Numbered from the stretch's first letter, positions 43,590 to 53,358 are shown. The stretch is 64,000 nt of DNA from Crocinitomicaceae bacterium (GCA_029254025.1 JAQWYK010000039.1:209105-273104), one strand, 5' to 3'. Program-made: numbers and translations. The notes: a model not told the origin generated them from the letters alone.

Positions 43590-44385
43590 GTACACGGAAT
43601 TCAGGTTGTCCATTTCCTCCTGAAACTTCAAATGTGATGGAGATGGGTTTGAATTTATATTCTTTGGAATTATTAAGTAACTCCTCTAAAAACGGAGTCA
43701 TTTTATCTACTTTAACTGCAGTAACGTAACGATCTCCTTCTTTTGGCTCCCCAAGTAATAAGAATATGGCATTTTCGGTTTGAATATAACTGATATAATG
43801 TGTCTTGAATCGTCCCTCTCCATTAATAATGTCCATGACCTCTTGTTCGTTGGAAATGTTTTCTGGTCGAATTTTATCCCAGCTTTCATGAATAATGTCG
43901 TCCGCATAATCGGAAGAACGAAAGCGAGCATCAACAGCCTCTCCATTTTCGAAAAAAACTTGTTTTTCATTGAATACCGCAAAATTAGAGTCTACCCAAT
44001 CGTCATATCGTTTATGTATTGCGTATACTTCATTTTGGTCAAGGTAATAAATTCGTTCACCTTGTTCGGCGAAGTTTCCGTCAGAAAAATATTCGACAAT
44101 TTTTACAGGCATTTTATCCGCATTCAAGTATATGTCAACCTCCTGAAATTTAGATTGGTCTCCGACTCTCTCTTCCCAGTGTAGGCTTTTAACTAACCCT
44201 AATGAGGAATTATTGAGCGTCTCAAACTCTTCCATTTTCTTTTGAGAAGCAGAAATAGTTTCCTCTTCAATCGAATCTTTGGAGGAAGGAGTTGTAGTTC
44301 CACCTTTGGTTTTCTGTTCGCAGGAAAACAAAGCAACAGTAATCATCAGCAATAGGCCAAGCGAAAGTCGATAAGATAGATTCAT
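43567..44385 (-). CDS. Lipoprotein of unknown function
   Basis: A 272-residue protein with lipobox LFSC (Cys22) after ATG 44385. An earlier ATG at 44445 would place 20 residues before the signal and is unlikely. The mature part starts with a Ser/Thr-rich, acidic linker (residues 25-55) and continues as mixed strand and helix with repeated Tyr-rich segments (QGERIYYLDQNEVYAIHKRYDDWVD). I do not recognise the family. It shares its 3' end with the hydrolase gene. Confidence 0.7.
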   Translation of the reverse strand: MNLSYRLSLGLLLMITVALFSCEQKTKGGTTTPSSKDSIEEETISASQKKMEEFETLNNSSLGLVKSLHWEERVGDQSKFQEVDIYLNADKMPVKIVEYFSDGNFAEQGERIYYLDQNEVYAIHKRYDDWVDSNFAVFNEKQVFFENGEAVDARFRSSDYADDIIHESWDKIRPENISNEQEVMDIINGEGRFKTHYISYIQTENAIFLLLGEPKEGDRYVTAVKVDKMTPFLEELLNNSKEYKFKPISITFEVSGGNGQPEFRVLTSASWN

Positions 44386-44429
44386 AATTTTTTTTTGGGG
44401 GGTAACATAATTTTCTGTTTCAGTAACAA

Positions 44430-44466
44430 AAAATCCCGACTTCAATTGAAATCGGGACTTTTTTAT
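44430..44466 (-). terminator. Rho-independent terminator of the OmpA-family gene
   Basis: On the minus strand, a hairpin of about 12 pairs around AATTGAA with arms close to GTCCCGATTTC and GAAGTCGGGAT (one or two wobble pairs) is followed by T6. It lies 9 bases after the stop at 44475; the T/A runs on both sides may let it act for the other strand too. Confidence 0.8.
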
Positions 44467-44474
44467 AGTCTTAA

Positions 44475-47009
44475 TTATTTAAAGATAATTGTCATTTCTA
44501 CACGTCGGTTAGCTTGTCGACCTTCCGGTGTATCGTTACTTTCCACAGGCATAGTCTGACCAAAATAGAGCACAGACAAACGTTCTGTAGCAATTCCTCG
44601 CTCTACCATAAAGTCGCGCACAGCCGCTGCACGTTGCTTGGATAAGATCAAGTTGCTTTGCGCTTTACCAACGTTGTCAGTATGTCCAGCAATTTGTAAT
44701 CCCCACTCTGGTTTCTTCACTAAAACTTCAGCTAACTCATTCAAGGATTCAATCGACTCTGATTTAATCTTCGAACGACCTGTTTCAAATTCAAGGTTAT
44801 CAAATGCTGTTTTCAAAATTTCTTGAACTTCGGCCTCAATTTCTGGACAACCTTCGTTCTCAACTGGCCCTGGAGTTTCAGGACACTTATCATCCTTATC
44901 CGGAACACCATCATTATCAGTGTCAGTATAAGGACATCCATCGTTTTTCACTGGACCAGGAATGTTAGGACATTTATCATCCTTATCCAATACACCATCA
45001 CCATCCGTATCTGGCCATGGGCATCCATTGTTTTCTGTTGGGCCAGGAGTTTCAGGACATTCATCGAGGAAGTCTAGAACACCATCTCCATCGGTATCTG
45101 GACATCCGTCGAATTCAACTGGACCTGCAGCATCTGGGCATGCATCTTTATAATCTGGAATACCATCTCCATCTTTATCTGGACATCCGTTGAATTCTTC
45201 AGTTCCTGGCTCATTCGGACATTCGTCGTCTTTGTCAGGAATACCATCACCATCTGTGTCTGGACAACCACGGTATTCTTTTAATCCAGCCGTGTCCGGA
45301 CACTCATCATCTTTGTCCGGTACTTTATCACCATCTTTATCTGGGCATCCATTAAATTCCTTTAAACCAGCTTCCAACGGACATAAATCGTCTGTATCTT
45401 GTATACCATCATCATCGGTGTCAGGACACCCTTTAAACGCCCAAACTCCTGGGATGTCAATACACTGATCTAATTTATCAGATACTTTGTCGTTATCTGT
45501 ATCGTCAGGATGGCCATAAAGAACAGGTACTCTTAATCCAAAATAGAATCCAGCACCCCGCACTTTACCGCCGGGAAAAATCGTTTTCAAATCCGGTACT
45601 CCAATCGTCATTGGCCCTAATCGCGCACCCAAACCTATGCGCCCTCCGCTATAAGAATTATAAGATACCGGAATACCAAATCCGATGAATTTATGGTCAA
45701 AAGAAGGCGTAATCGAGTAGGTAGAAGGCATACGCACGTTTGTCGCATTTTCACTCGAGTTGACATTGACATAAGCCATCGCGTTGACGTAGAAATTTTT
45801 CCAAATGTGATAATCTACTTGTAGGCTTACGGCCGTCGGTAAGTTCATGAAAAATGTTTGCGAGGTATCTTCACCAGCCGTCCAACCAGCATCATTTTGA
45901 ATTAAGCTATCCACAATATTTGTGAAGCTCCCAAGCCCATCAGTAGATTCAAAAACCCCTAAATCTAAGTTTGTTGTGTTTACGGAGAAGTCACGAGATT
46001 TACCCGCTTTTGTAAAGCGCATTCCTCCGACATCAAGCAATGAAGCACCCACGCGTAACTTATACTTCTCGGTATCTCTACGCCATAGGTTTTCTTCACC
46101 GTCCATGTCATATTTGGATTCTTTCCAATTTGGACGCCACTCGTATACAAAACCGATATCTCCTCCAATTCCAAGCTTGGAAGTCATTCTGTAAAATTCA
46201 TTGAAACTAAACGGAGTTGGGTTCGCGCCCCCAATGTATTCATCAATGTTATCTGAATATCCGTAGTTGAAATTCCCAACAAGTGTGGTGGCTGTATCTT
46301 TATTTAAAAATTCAACATCTAAGTCACCGGCATAAAGATAATTCGCAGTAAGCCCTTGAAGCAACTTGATTCGACCACCCAATTTAAAGAAATGCTCATC
46401 TTTGTCCGCTAAGACTTGTGCATAATTGAATCCATATTCCGCCCAAGACATGTGTGTTTGAGAAAGTAGAGAACCATCTATGGATGTGTTCCATAATGGG
46501 CTATAATCTAATCCTTCTTCTGATATCCTACCAAGTTCAGGACTAATATCATCAATGTTAGAAATAAATCTAAATTTTGCCGAGAAACCTACAGCAATAT
46601 CTCGACGAATGTGGAACATGAAGTTCATGATGTCAAACTGCATTCCTATATATACTCCTCTAGGTTTTGCATTTGGGCTATCGTAGTCAGTAACATCGAA
46701 CACGTTATTTTCGTACAGCAACGAATCTTCCATCCACGTAGTGTCTCTTCGCAATGAATATAACCAACTGCGCTTTGGTAAGATGTCAGCGTCAAAATAC
46801 TTGGCATTTTGCCATCCATCCACATTTAGACTAAACAAGTTAACATCTGCGGCAAAACGGCTATCTACAATAGAGGCGGGCTGCAAATCAGCGCCCATAA
46901 TTCCAGAATAATTACTGTTAATTACGCCAATATAATTTTGAGCTCGGGCGAACTGCATGGCCAATATAAGCAAGGCACTTGAGAAGATTTTTTGAATCGT
47001 CAATTTCAT
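44475..47009 (-). CDS. OmpA-family outer-membrane protein with DUF5723-like and thrombospondin type 3 repeats
   Basis: An 844-residue cell-envelope protein. From ATG 47009 the signal peptide is MKLTIQKIFSSALLILAMQFARAQ; a start at 47063 would prepend 18 basic residues. Residues 25-500 resemble the DUF5723 barrel-like domain of Bacteroidota. Residues about 520-725 carry seven or so Ca-binding type 3 repeats (DTDGDGIPDKDDECP variants). Residues about 740-844 form the OmpA peptidoglycan-binding domain (LQIAGHTDNVGK ... QANRRVEM). It probably ties the outer membrane or surface to peptidoglycan. It is followed by a terminator and preceded by a TATTTTTG box. Confidence 0.9.
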   Translation of the reverse strand: MKLTIQKIFSSALLILAMQFARAQNYIGVINSNYSGIMGADLQPASIVDSRFAADVNLFSLNVDGWQNAKYFDADILPKRSWLYSLRRDTTWMEDSLLYENNVFDVTDYDSPNAKPRGVYIGMQFDIMNFMFHIRRDIAVGFSAKFRFISNIDDISPELGRISEEGLDYSPLWNTSIDGSLLSQTHMSWAEYGFNYAQVLADKDEHFFKLGGRIKLLQGLTANYLYAGDLDVEFLNKDTATTLVGNFNYGYSDNIDEYIGGANPTPFSFNEFYRMTSKLGIGGDIGFVYEWRPNWKESKYDMDGEENLWRRDTEKYKLRVGASLLDVGGMRFTKAGKSRDFSVNTTNLDLGVFESTDGLGSFTNIVDSLIQNDAGWTAGEDTSQTFFMNLPTAVSLQVDYHIWKNFYVNAMAYVNVNSSENATNVRMPSTYSITPSFDHKFIGFGIPVSYNSYSGGRIGLGARLGPMTIGVPDLKTIFPGGKVRGAGFYFGLRVPVLYGHPDDTDNDKVSDKLDQCIDIPGVWAFKGCPDTDDDGIQDTDDLCPLEAGLKEFNGCPDKDGDKVPDKDDECPDTAGLKEYRGCPDTDGDGIPDKDDECPNEPGTEEFNGCPDKDGDGIPDYKDACPDAAGPVEFDGCPDTDGDGVLDFLDECPETPGPTENNGCPWPDTDGDGVLDKDDKCPNIPGPVKNDGCPYTDTDNDGVPDKDDKCPETPGPVENEGCPEIEAEVQEILKTAFDNLEFETGRSKIKSESIESLNELAEVLVKKPEWGLQIAGHTDNVGKAQSNLILSKQRAAAVRDFMVERGIATERLSVLYFGQTMPVESNDTPEGRQANRRVEMTIIFK
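44842..45440. repeat. Thrombospondin type 3 repeat block in the OmpA-family gene
   Basis: A run of about seven imperfect in-frame units of 26-31 codons each encodes DxDxDGxxDxxDxCPxxxGxxxxxGCP (minus strand). The repeat is coding, not a CRISPR array: spacers do not occur and the units differ at many third positions. Confidence 0.88.
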
Positions 47010-47050
47010 AGGTATTGTTTTACGTAGAAGCGATTTTACACACTTTCGAA

Positions 47051-47058
47051 CAAAAATA
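47051..47058 (-). promoter_or_regulatory. Possible -7 element of the OmpA-family gene
   Basis: On the minus strand TATTTTTG lies 41 bases before the ATG at 47009, in the only gap between this gene and its upstream neighbour. No -33 TTG is seen at the usual spacing. Confidence 0.4.
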
Positions 47059-47076
47059 AACAATCTTGCTTTAAAT

Positions 47077-49248
47077 CTAGAGGTTCTTGCCTAAGATAAT
47101 TTTATGACATACTACACTGTTACTGATGATAGTATAGATACTGAGTTCATTGGTCGCGTTATCATAGGAGGCGGTTAGAAACGTACTCCCTTCTTTTGGA
47201 AACCCTTCAAGCAGCTCTCCAGCAGCGTTATAGCAATAGATATTATTCTTGAAATAATCTAACACCATCGTATACACACTTCCTTCAAGTTGAATCTGAT
47301 GGACAGCAGCTACTTCATTAAATCCTAGTTCGATGGTTTGTGTCAATTGATGATTTTTTTCAAATAAAGAAAGCGTGTTTTTAAGCTTGACAGCGCTTCC
47401 AGTATTGCAGGGAACGAGTTGACCTTCAGCAAGGGGTTTCATTTCATGAGATGTCATCCGTTCAATTTTCACGGCACCGTTTTCCTGAATAAATCCTATG
47501 ACCTCCCCATTCACCTTTTCAAATTGATTTGCAGTAGTTTTTCCTAATTTTTCGGTTTTCACAGGCTGCTCCAAATAAGTAAGTAATCTCTCGTTTTCAG
47601 TGTCAATACACCATCCGCGGAGATTGCCGTTTATATTTAACGCAAATGAAGTATGTTTCAGCGCATTTGGACTCGCTTGAACGATGTTTAATTCACTCCC
47701 CGTTGTATTGAGCATGGTGAGTTCTCCTTTGGTGTTTCCAACTAAAAATCGGGTTGTATTTTTCCAACGAAAGTAAGAAACACTTGCAGAAAAACGGTGG
47801 TCCCCAGTGTAGGGAAAGCTGCCAACGTAGTTTCCGTTTAAGTCGATTAGATAAACGGATTTATGAGTAGTAAAAAGGATTTGATGCTTATCATTTTCGA
47901 ATATATCGATGGATTGCGGCAGGTCAATGAAGCTTGTATCTGCTTTGCCTGACCATATAATATTACCGCTGCTGCTGAGTAATGCATAATTCCCAGCTTC
48001 ATCGTACGTAAACAAAGAATATCCTGTGCGTATGTGATCAATAATCGGTGTGAACCCCGCATAATTTCCTAACGTTCCATTCGTCCAATTTGAAGAGACT
48101 CCAGTAGATAATTGCTCACCCGGAGGAACTGTTGTAACAGCGAATTGAAGATCATTTTTAAAAGTAATACTCACTTTTAAATTCGGTTCAACCTTCCGGT
48201 AGTTGGTATAGGTGGGTAATCCAGAAAATAATTGTTTGTTTTTTTGTTGGTTGAGGCCCAAGGTCTCCCCCATCTGGTAGGCAATTTGAATCTTTTTTAC
48301 GAGCTCTAAGGACTCTGTAAATAGCGTTTTATCCTCTATTTCAAATAGATAAAATCCTGCGTTAAAATTTTGAGGGAAGGTGGAGGTGAGTTGAATTCCT
48401 TTGAAATGCTTAATAGGTTCTTCCAGAATAATGCTATCCGCATTAGAGGCGTAATCCATTAGAATTAAACTTGGAGTTTGCTGAGCGCGATAGTCTGTTA
48501 CTAAGACCTGTTTATGATTGAACTCTGCCGTGACAATACCTTTATCTAACCAAAGCGCAAGCGGTCCATTTGCTAGTGCAGAATCTTGTTCAAGTGCGTA
48601 AAACCGCTCCATAAACTCATACTTTTCTATAGTTTGTGGCAGAACTGTACTGAAATTAACGGCATCAGCAACAGACTTTCCATATTTTTTAGTTGGGATG
48701 GAAGATTTATATTGATAATAGCCACTATTGAGGGCATAAATATCTGTTCTACCTCCATTGTTTTCCAAAAGATTCCAGTAGTTTGCACTGGCTTTTTTAT
48801 CACCATTTTTATAATTAAATAGAGGCTCGCTGGCAGGAACTATTTCAGTATTCACTGATATTACTGCATAGATACCATCGTATTGAACAGATGTGTTAGC
48901 GAGAGTGATGGAACCGGTCAATTTTTTGATCTCCCCTTTTTTCCAATACGAGTTTTTTTCCAAGAGGAGCACTCCCCTGGAAGCACTCAAGTAATAATTG
49001 ATTTTACCAAGGTCTATGGCATCAATATTTTGGAGTTCTCGTGTAAAAGGATTTTCTTGGGTGAGGTGAATGAAACCTCCATATTGAAGCTCATTAATTT
49101 TTCGTACGAGCAAAACACCTTCGTCGGCAGAAGTAAAAATAAATTCTGGTGCATAGCGCGTTTTTGAATTCACTATTAAATCATAGCCGGAATATCCTGA
49201 CAATAATATAGACAGAAGCACAATAATAGACAATATGATTCGCGCCAT
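47077..49248 (-). CDS. Membrane-anchored protein, possible beta-propeller, function unknown
   Basis: A 723-residue protein with an N-terminal membrane segment or uncleaved signal (about 3-22). The rest is mainly beta strand. The C-terminal half has repeated elements of a WD/PQQ-like propeller character (ALLSSSGNIIWSGKADTSFIDL, LIDLNGNYVGSFPYTGDHRF, CYNAAGELLEGFPKEGSTFL). The N-terminal half (30-400) matches nothing I recognise, though it recalls DUF3352-like proteins in length. It is immediately upstream of the OmpA-family gene on the same strand with 67 bases between, so the two may be linked at the envelope. Confidence 0.7.
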   Translation of the reverse strand: MARIILSIIVLLSILLSGYSGYDLIVNSKTRYAPEFIFTSADEGVLLVRKINELQYGGFIHLTQENPFTRELQNIDAIDLGKINYYLSASRGVLLLEKNSYWKKGEIKKLTGSITLANTSVQYDGIYAVISVNTEIVPASEPLFNYKNGDKKASANYWNLLENNGGRTDIYALNSGYYQYKSSIPTKKYGKSVADAVNFSTVLPQTIEKYEFMERFYALEQDSALANGPLALWLDKGIVTAEFNHKQVLVTDYRAQQTPSLILMDYASNADSIILEEPIKHFKGIQLTSTFPQNFNAGFYLFEIEDKTLFTESLELVKKIQIAYQMGETLGLNQQKNKQLFSGLPTYTNYRKVEPNLKVSITFKNDLQFAVTTVPPGEQLSTGVSSNWTNGTLGNYAGFTPIIDHIRTGYSLFTYDEAGNYALLSSSGNIIWSGKADTSFIDLPQSIDIFENDKHQILFTTHKSVYLIDLNGNYVGSFPYTGDHRFSASVSYFRWKNTTRFLVGNTKGELTMLNTTGSELNIVQASPNALKHTSFALNINGNLRGWCIDTENERLLTYLEQPVKTEKLGKTTANQFEKVNGEVIGFIQENGAVKIERMTSHEMKPLAEGQLVPCNTGSAVKLKNTLSLFEKNHQLTQTIELGFNEVAAVHQIQLEGSVYTMVLDYFKNNIYCYNAAGELLEGFPKEGSTFLTASYDNATNELSIYTIISNSVVCHKIILGKNL

Positions 49249-49323
49249 AACAGTTCAAATCTAATGAGAAAATGGCAGGTTTAGTTAAGCGATTTCTGTT
49301 TTTCTCAAACAATGAATTGTTTA

Positions 49324-49962
49324 CTATTTTCGCTTTTTTATATTTTCCTCTTTATCATCAAAATTAATCCCTAGTTGTTCCGGGGGTAATAAGGTGAATG
49401 ACTTTCTGTGAAAGGAGGTTACCCCAAATTTTCGAATGGCTTCGCGATGTTCTTTTGTCGGGTATCCCTTATTCTTTTTCCAATTGAATTCAGGATATTT
49501 GACGTGCACTTGTTCCATATATTCGTCACGATAGGTTTTCGCGAGCACAGACGCAGCTGCAATAGAAGCAAATCTACCATCTCCCTTAATCATACATACA
49601 TGCGGAATAGAAGGGTACGGAGTGAACCGATTGCCGTCAATTAATAAGAGTGATGGCCGCGTTGTAAGCTGGTCTATAGCGCGATGCATTCCCAAAAAGC
49701 TGGCGTTTAATATATTGATGGCATCTATTTCATCTGGGTATACAAAACTCACTCCGTAGGCAATACTTTCCTCCTCAATAATAGGGCGTAACAGTTGTCG
49801 CTTTTTTTCTGAAAGCTGCTTTGAATCATTCAAATAAGAATGGTAAAAATTGGGAGGCAGAATTACAGCCGCCGCTACTACAGGGCCAGAAAGACATCCT
49901 CTTCCGGCCTCATCACAGCCTGCCTCAACCTGTTTTATATCGTAATACTGTGCTAAGCCCAT
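49324..49962 (-). CDS. rnhB: Ribonuclease HII
   Basis: A 212-residue RNase HII that removes ribonucleotides from DNA and RNA primers. The active-site acidic pair is in CDEAGRG (Asp17, Glu18), with further metal ligands in LLIDGNRF (near residue 107) and [19 protein letters not shown] (near 140-155). The start ATG 49962 ([15 protein letters not shown]) gives the usual length; a start at 50007 would add 15 residues with no family support. It is divergent from the small secreted protein at 50080. Confidence 0.95.
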   Translation of the reverse strand: MGLAQYYDIKQVEAGCDEAGRGCLSGPVVAAAVILPPNFYHSYLNDSKQLSEKKRQLLRPIIEEESIAYGVSFVYPDEIDAINILNASFLGMHRAIDQLTTRPSLLLIDGNRFTPYPSIPHVCMIKGDGRFASIAAASVLAKTYRDEYMEQVHVKYPEFNWKKNKGYPTKEHREAIRKFGVTSFHRKSFTLLPPEQLGINFDDKEENIKKRK

Positions 49963-50079
49963 AGCTACAATGTTAATAATTTTTGGAGTACGAGTTGGTA
50001 ACGGCATGAAAATTGCCTAGATTTGACTAACAGCACAACTTAATTGTTGCTTTATGAGTCTAACAAAAAAACAAGAACG

Positions 50080-50445
50080 ATGAAAAAGTTAGTAGTATTA
50101 TTTGTAGTTGCAATAGTGGGGTTCACTTCATACGCGCAAACTGCTAAAGTTGAGGGTACTCCTGCAACTATGAAAGAAAATGTGCAGCAGGGTGTTTTCA
50201 CATTTCAAATGCCATCTTCTGCTTCTAGTGACGAAATTAAGAGAACGACTTCTTACTATGTAGATTATTTCACGGTTGATTTTAATGCAGACACCAAGAC
50301 TGCGAAAATTGAAATGATTGATAATTCTCCAGAAGGACGAAGAGTGGTAACACGATTTTTATTGTCTAATAAAGTAAGCATCATTGAATTTAACAGTGAA
50401 GAGTATAAAATCACTGAGTTTTATGACAACTTCATGAAGAATTAG
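50080..50445 (+). CDS. Small exported protein of unknown function
   Basis: A 121-residue protein with a signal peptide (MKKLVVLFVVAIVGFTSYAQ). The 100-residue mature domain is acidic and basic in alternation and appears beta-rich (FQMPSSASSDEIKRTTSYYVDYFTV). The start is ATG 50080; a start at 50044 would add 12 polar residues before the signal. No family is recognised. It stands alone and shares a bidirectional terminator with the AI-2E transporter gene. Confidence 0.72.
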   Translation: MKKLVVLFVVAIVGFTSYAQTAKVEGTPATMKENVQQGVFTFQMPSSASSDEIKRTTSYYVDYFTVDFNADTKTAKIEMIDNSPEGRRVVTRFLLSNKVSIIEFNSEEYKITEFYDNFMKN

Positions 50446-50464
50446 TCAATCTAAATAAGTTATT

Positions 50465-50500
50465 AAAAAAGGGCTGCATCAAATCGATGCGGCCCTTCTT
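50465..50500. terminator. Bidirectional terminator between convergent genes
   Basis: Arms GGGCTGCATC (50471-50480) and GATGCGGCCC (50486-50495) form a 10-pair hairpin with one wobble pair. A6 on the left gives a T-run for minus-strand transcripts; the right side has only TTCTT. It serves the genes ending at 50445 (+) and 50515 (-). Confidence 0.8.
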
Positions 50501-50514
50501 AGTCAGATCATTTT

Positions 50515-51552
50515 TTAGGACATAATACGCGCATAGACCGCAGTTCCCGGGAATTTTTCCATAATTTTCTTTATCAAGGCAGTTATCGGAATTGATAAGA
50601 TTAATCCCGGAACCCCCCAAATGAATCCCCAAAGGGCTAACATAATCAAGACAGTTATCGTGTTGATTTGAAATGACTTACCCATCAAAATTGGTTCTAG
50701 TATTGCTCCAAAGAGCACTTGAACACCTGTGATGGATAAGACAAAGAAAAATAATGTTCCCGTATTGTCAATTTCTACTAATGCAAAAGCTGACAGGACA
50801 ACAACTGAAATGACCGATCCAATCATTTGTATGAAGTTGATGGCAAAGGCAAATAGTCCCCAGAATATAGGAAAACTGACATCAAAGGCGTAACAGGCAA
50901 TACTGAAACCGATTCCGGTGAATAAACTGAGTAAGAATTTAACAACGATAAATTTCAGTATGTCTTTTTCAACCTGAATGAATGTTTTGACCGAGGCGAA
51001 TTGTTGTTTAAAGATTATGAGCTGCATGACCTTTTGCATATCCATCGATCCGGCCAATAAAAGGACCATGAAGAAAATAGTCATCAGGAGCATACTGATG
51101 AATTTTCGAGTGAAGTTTAAGGTGTCTCCTACATTCCCAAATAAATTGGCAGAAATTTGTTTATTGTTCATGATTGCACCAATATCCGATTGTCCTTCCT
51201 CCGGGTGGATTCCTGCTAAATTCATTACGGGTTCAATGATAACATGAAGTTTCTCATCAAATTTCTCTCTAAAATCAGCTCCGGCACTGGTCAATTCCTG
51301 TCCAGATAATGCGATGACTTCATAGGTAATTTTTAATCCTCCAATAATAATTGCAATCACAAGAAGGATTCCGAACACGTTGTGCACTCCTTTCTTGTTC
51401 AACCAACGCATAAGCGGCATAAAAAGTAATGCTCCAAAAATGGCAAACACCAATGGAATGAAAATTATTTTCAATAAATTTAATAGGTAAAGTGCGAAAG
51501 GCACCATTAATAAAATAAGCAACTTCTTAATTTGCTTTAATTCTTTTTCCAT
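50515..51552 (-). CDS. AI-2E family transporter (PerM-like permease)
   Basis: A 345-residue membrane protein of the AI-2E/PerM family, with seven to eight helices (first near residues 10-45). Family segments include FIMLLMTIFFMVLLLAG near the centre, FSIACYAFDVSFPIFWGLFAFAINFIQMIGSVISV, and the C-terminal GAILEPILMGKSFQINTITVLI ... GLILSIPITALIK. Members export quorum-sensing molecule AI-2, ions or peptides; the substrate here cannot be told. Start ATG 51552 fits. It is separated by 86 bases from engB. Confidence 0.9.
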   Translation of the reverse strand: MEKELKQIKKLLILLMVPFALYLLNLLKIIFIPLVFAIFGALLFMPLMRWLNKKGVHNVFGILLVIAIIIGGLKITYEVIALSGQELTSAGADFREKFDEKLHVIIEPVMNLAGIHPEEGQSDIGAIMNNKQISANLFGNVGDTLNFTRKFISMLLMTIFFMVLLLAGSMDMQKVMQLIIFKQQFASVKTFIQVEKDILKFIVVKFLLSLFTGIGFSIACYAFDVSFPIFWGLFAFAINFIQMIGSVISVVVLSAFALVEIDNTGTLFFFVLSITGVQVLFGAILEPILMGKSFQINTITVLIMLALWGFIWGVPGLILSIPITALIKKIMEKFPGTAVYARIMS

Positions 51553-51638
51553 GTGGCATGCTATTTTGAATCGCTAATATTACTAAAATTTTGCGGGATT
51601 CAATACAGTTGAACTAAGAACAAATGTTAAATGAGAAT

Positions 51639-52256
51639 TTAAGAATGAGGGTTCGCTTTTGAATAGAAATCATTGATTTCCTCGATATAGTTCAACACTT
51701 TCTCCCGCCCAAATTTTGATTCGCTGGAAGTAAGAAACACAGGAGGAAGTGCTTCCCAAGTTTTCAGCATTTCTTTTTTGTATTGAGCAATGTTCTTCTG
51801 AAGAGCAGAACTAGACAGCTTATCTATTTTTGTGAACACCATTGAAAAAGCGATTTGGTTGTGTCCACACCAATTCATGAATTCTAAGTCTATTTTTTGT
51901 GGCTCTAATCGAGAGTCAATTAGCACGAATGTGTTTAATAGATTCTCACGCTCGCGCAGGTATCGCTCTATAAATTTGGTCCATTTAAAACGACTTTCCT
52001 TGGATGCTTTGGCATATCCATATCCTGGTAAATCGACCAAATACCAATCTTCATTGACCAAAAAGTGATTAATCAGTTGTGTTTTCCCCGGTCTTCCTGA
52101 GGTTTTGGCAAGTTTTTTATTATCGGTAAGCATGTTGATTAAAGAAGACTTTCCGACGTTAGAACGGCCAATGAAAGCATATTCAGGGAGGGAGGTAGTG
52201 GGACATTTGGAAATGTCAGTATTACTTATTATGAATTCTGCCTTCTTAATAATCAT
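51639..52256 (-). CDS. engB: Ribosome biogenesis GTPase EngB (YsxC/YihA)
   Basis: A 205-residue small GTPase needed for assembly of the large ribosomal subunit. GTP-binding motifs in order: G1 GRSNVGKSS (30-38), G2/G3 region [13 protein letters not shown] and [12 protein letters not shown]4 FTKIDK (near 140), and G5 SSES (near 182). Length is typical. It is followed 9 bases earlier on the chromosome by the glutaminyl cyclase gene, which lies upstream in transcription. Confidence 0.95.
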   Translation of the reverse strand: MIIKKAEFIISNTDISKCPTTSLPEYAFIGRSNVGKSSLINMLTDNKKLAKTSGRPGKTQLINHFLVNEDWYLVDLPGYGYAKASKESRFKWTKFIERYLRERENLLNTFVLIDSRLEPQKIDLEFMNWCGHNQIAFSMVFTKIDKLSSSALQKNIAQYKKEMLKTWEALPPVFLTSSESKFGREKVLNYIEEINDFYSKANPHS

Positions 52257-52265
52257 ATCGTTTGT

Positions 52266-53348
52266 TTATTGTTTCACCACTTCTACTTCAAGTAGATTCG
52301 GCCAATTTTTTCCGGTTAAAAATAAACTTCCGGTACGTTCGTTGAAGGCGATTCCATTCAGCACCTCACCACCTTTTCTGTATTCAAGAGCCAATTGAGA
52401 GCAATCAATTACACCTTCAACAATTCCACTTTCTGGATTAATAATTACGATGTTGTTCGACTGATATACATTCGCATAAATTTTACCATCAATGTACTCT
52501 AATTCATTTAGAAATTTTTCAGGCCCCTGATTTGAATAAACCTCCATAGTTTTAAGTACACCAAATGTAGCTGGATCTCGGAAGTACAGACGTTCAGAAC
52601 CATCCGACATAATTAAGACAGAACCGTCATTACATAATCCCCAGCCTTCTCCAGTGAATGTAAAGTCATTTGTTCGTTGAATAGACTTTTTATTATACAC
52701 AAAGCATTTGTTTTGCTGCCAAGTTAATTGGTAGAGGTTGTCACCCAGAATGGTAATTCCCTCCCCAAAGAAGTTGGCATCTAGCGTAAATTTATCCGTG
52801 ATTTGTCCTGTTTTATAATCCACTTTTCCTACCAAACTGATACCTGTAGAACCCATACCCCCGGTACCTTCATAAAGAGCACCGTTGTTAAATTCTAGTC
52901 CCTGAGTATAGGAAGTAGTAAGGTGAGGGTAAGCATTTATTATTTTTACAGTATAATCTGCAGGATAAATATCACTCAACACTTTAATAATCCGATTATC
53001 TTTTACCTTTTTTCCATCTTTCAGAGTGGATTCAACAGTAAGTTGATTAGTTCCTACTTTCCATCGACGCGTATCGAGTTCAAATACTAATTCTTTTTCG
53101 GACGGAATGCCAGAGTAGAACGTGGAATCTTTAGTATATAATGCCATTTCAGAAATTTCGGAAGGTTCCTGAATAGTAATCGCCACTTGCAAGAATTTCC
53201 CGCGTTGAATTTTTGCATTATTAAATGGTTCCTCAAATTTAACCGCTGGCAGCGGTTTTTGATATTCTTCCTTTCCATCATCCATGCATGAAGAAATGAA
53301 AATCAACATGGAGAGAGTAATTACAAGAAATTGTGGAGTGAAACGCAT
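52266..53348 (-). CDS. Glutaminyl-peptide cyclotransferase lipoprotein
   Basis: A 360-residue lipoprotein (lipobox ISSC, Cys21) with an N-terminal Ig-like part (residues 25-130) and a C-terminal five-bladed propeller of the bacterial/plant glutaminyl cyclase family (YTQGLEF near 150, then GEGITILGDNLYQLTWQQNKCFVYN and GEGWGLCNDGSVLIMSDGS). This enzyme converts N-terminal Gln to pyroglutamate. In Bacteroidota T9SS species it can modify secreted proteins whose N-terminus becomes Gln after signal cleavage; several proteins in this window are cut just before or after Gln. That link is inference. Confidence 0.9.
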   Translation of the reverse strand: MRFTPQFLVITLSMLIFISSCMDDGKEEYQKPLPAVKFEEPFNNAKIQRGKFLQVAITIQEPSEISEMALYTKDSTFYSGIPSEKELVFELDTRRWKVGTNQLTVESTLKDGKKVKDNRIIKVLSDIYPADYTVKIINAYPHLTTSYTQGLEFNNGALYEGTGGMGSTGISLVGKVDYKTGQITDKFTLDANFFGEGITILGDNLYQLTWQQNKCFVYNKKSIQRTNDFTFTGEGWGLCNDGSVLIMSDGSERLYFRDPATFGVLKTMEVYSNQGPEKFLNELEYIDGKIYANVYQSNNIVIINPESGIVEGVIDCSQLALEYRKGGEVLNGIAFNERTGSLFLTGKNWPNLLEVEVVKQ

Positions 53349-53358
53349 TTTACCTGTA

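Noticed and set aside
44842..45440. Regularly spaced repeats that could suggest a CRISPR array
   Set aside because: Units are in frame, encode Ca-binding repeats, vary in length, and lack unique spacers; no cas genes are nearby.
45190..45468. Ser/Pro-rich + strand frame opposite the type 3 repeats
   Set aside because: Its periodic sequence is only the reverse complement of the Asp/Gly repeats in the OmpA-family gene.
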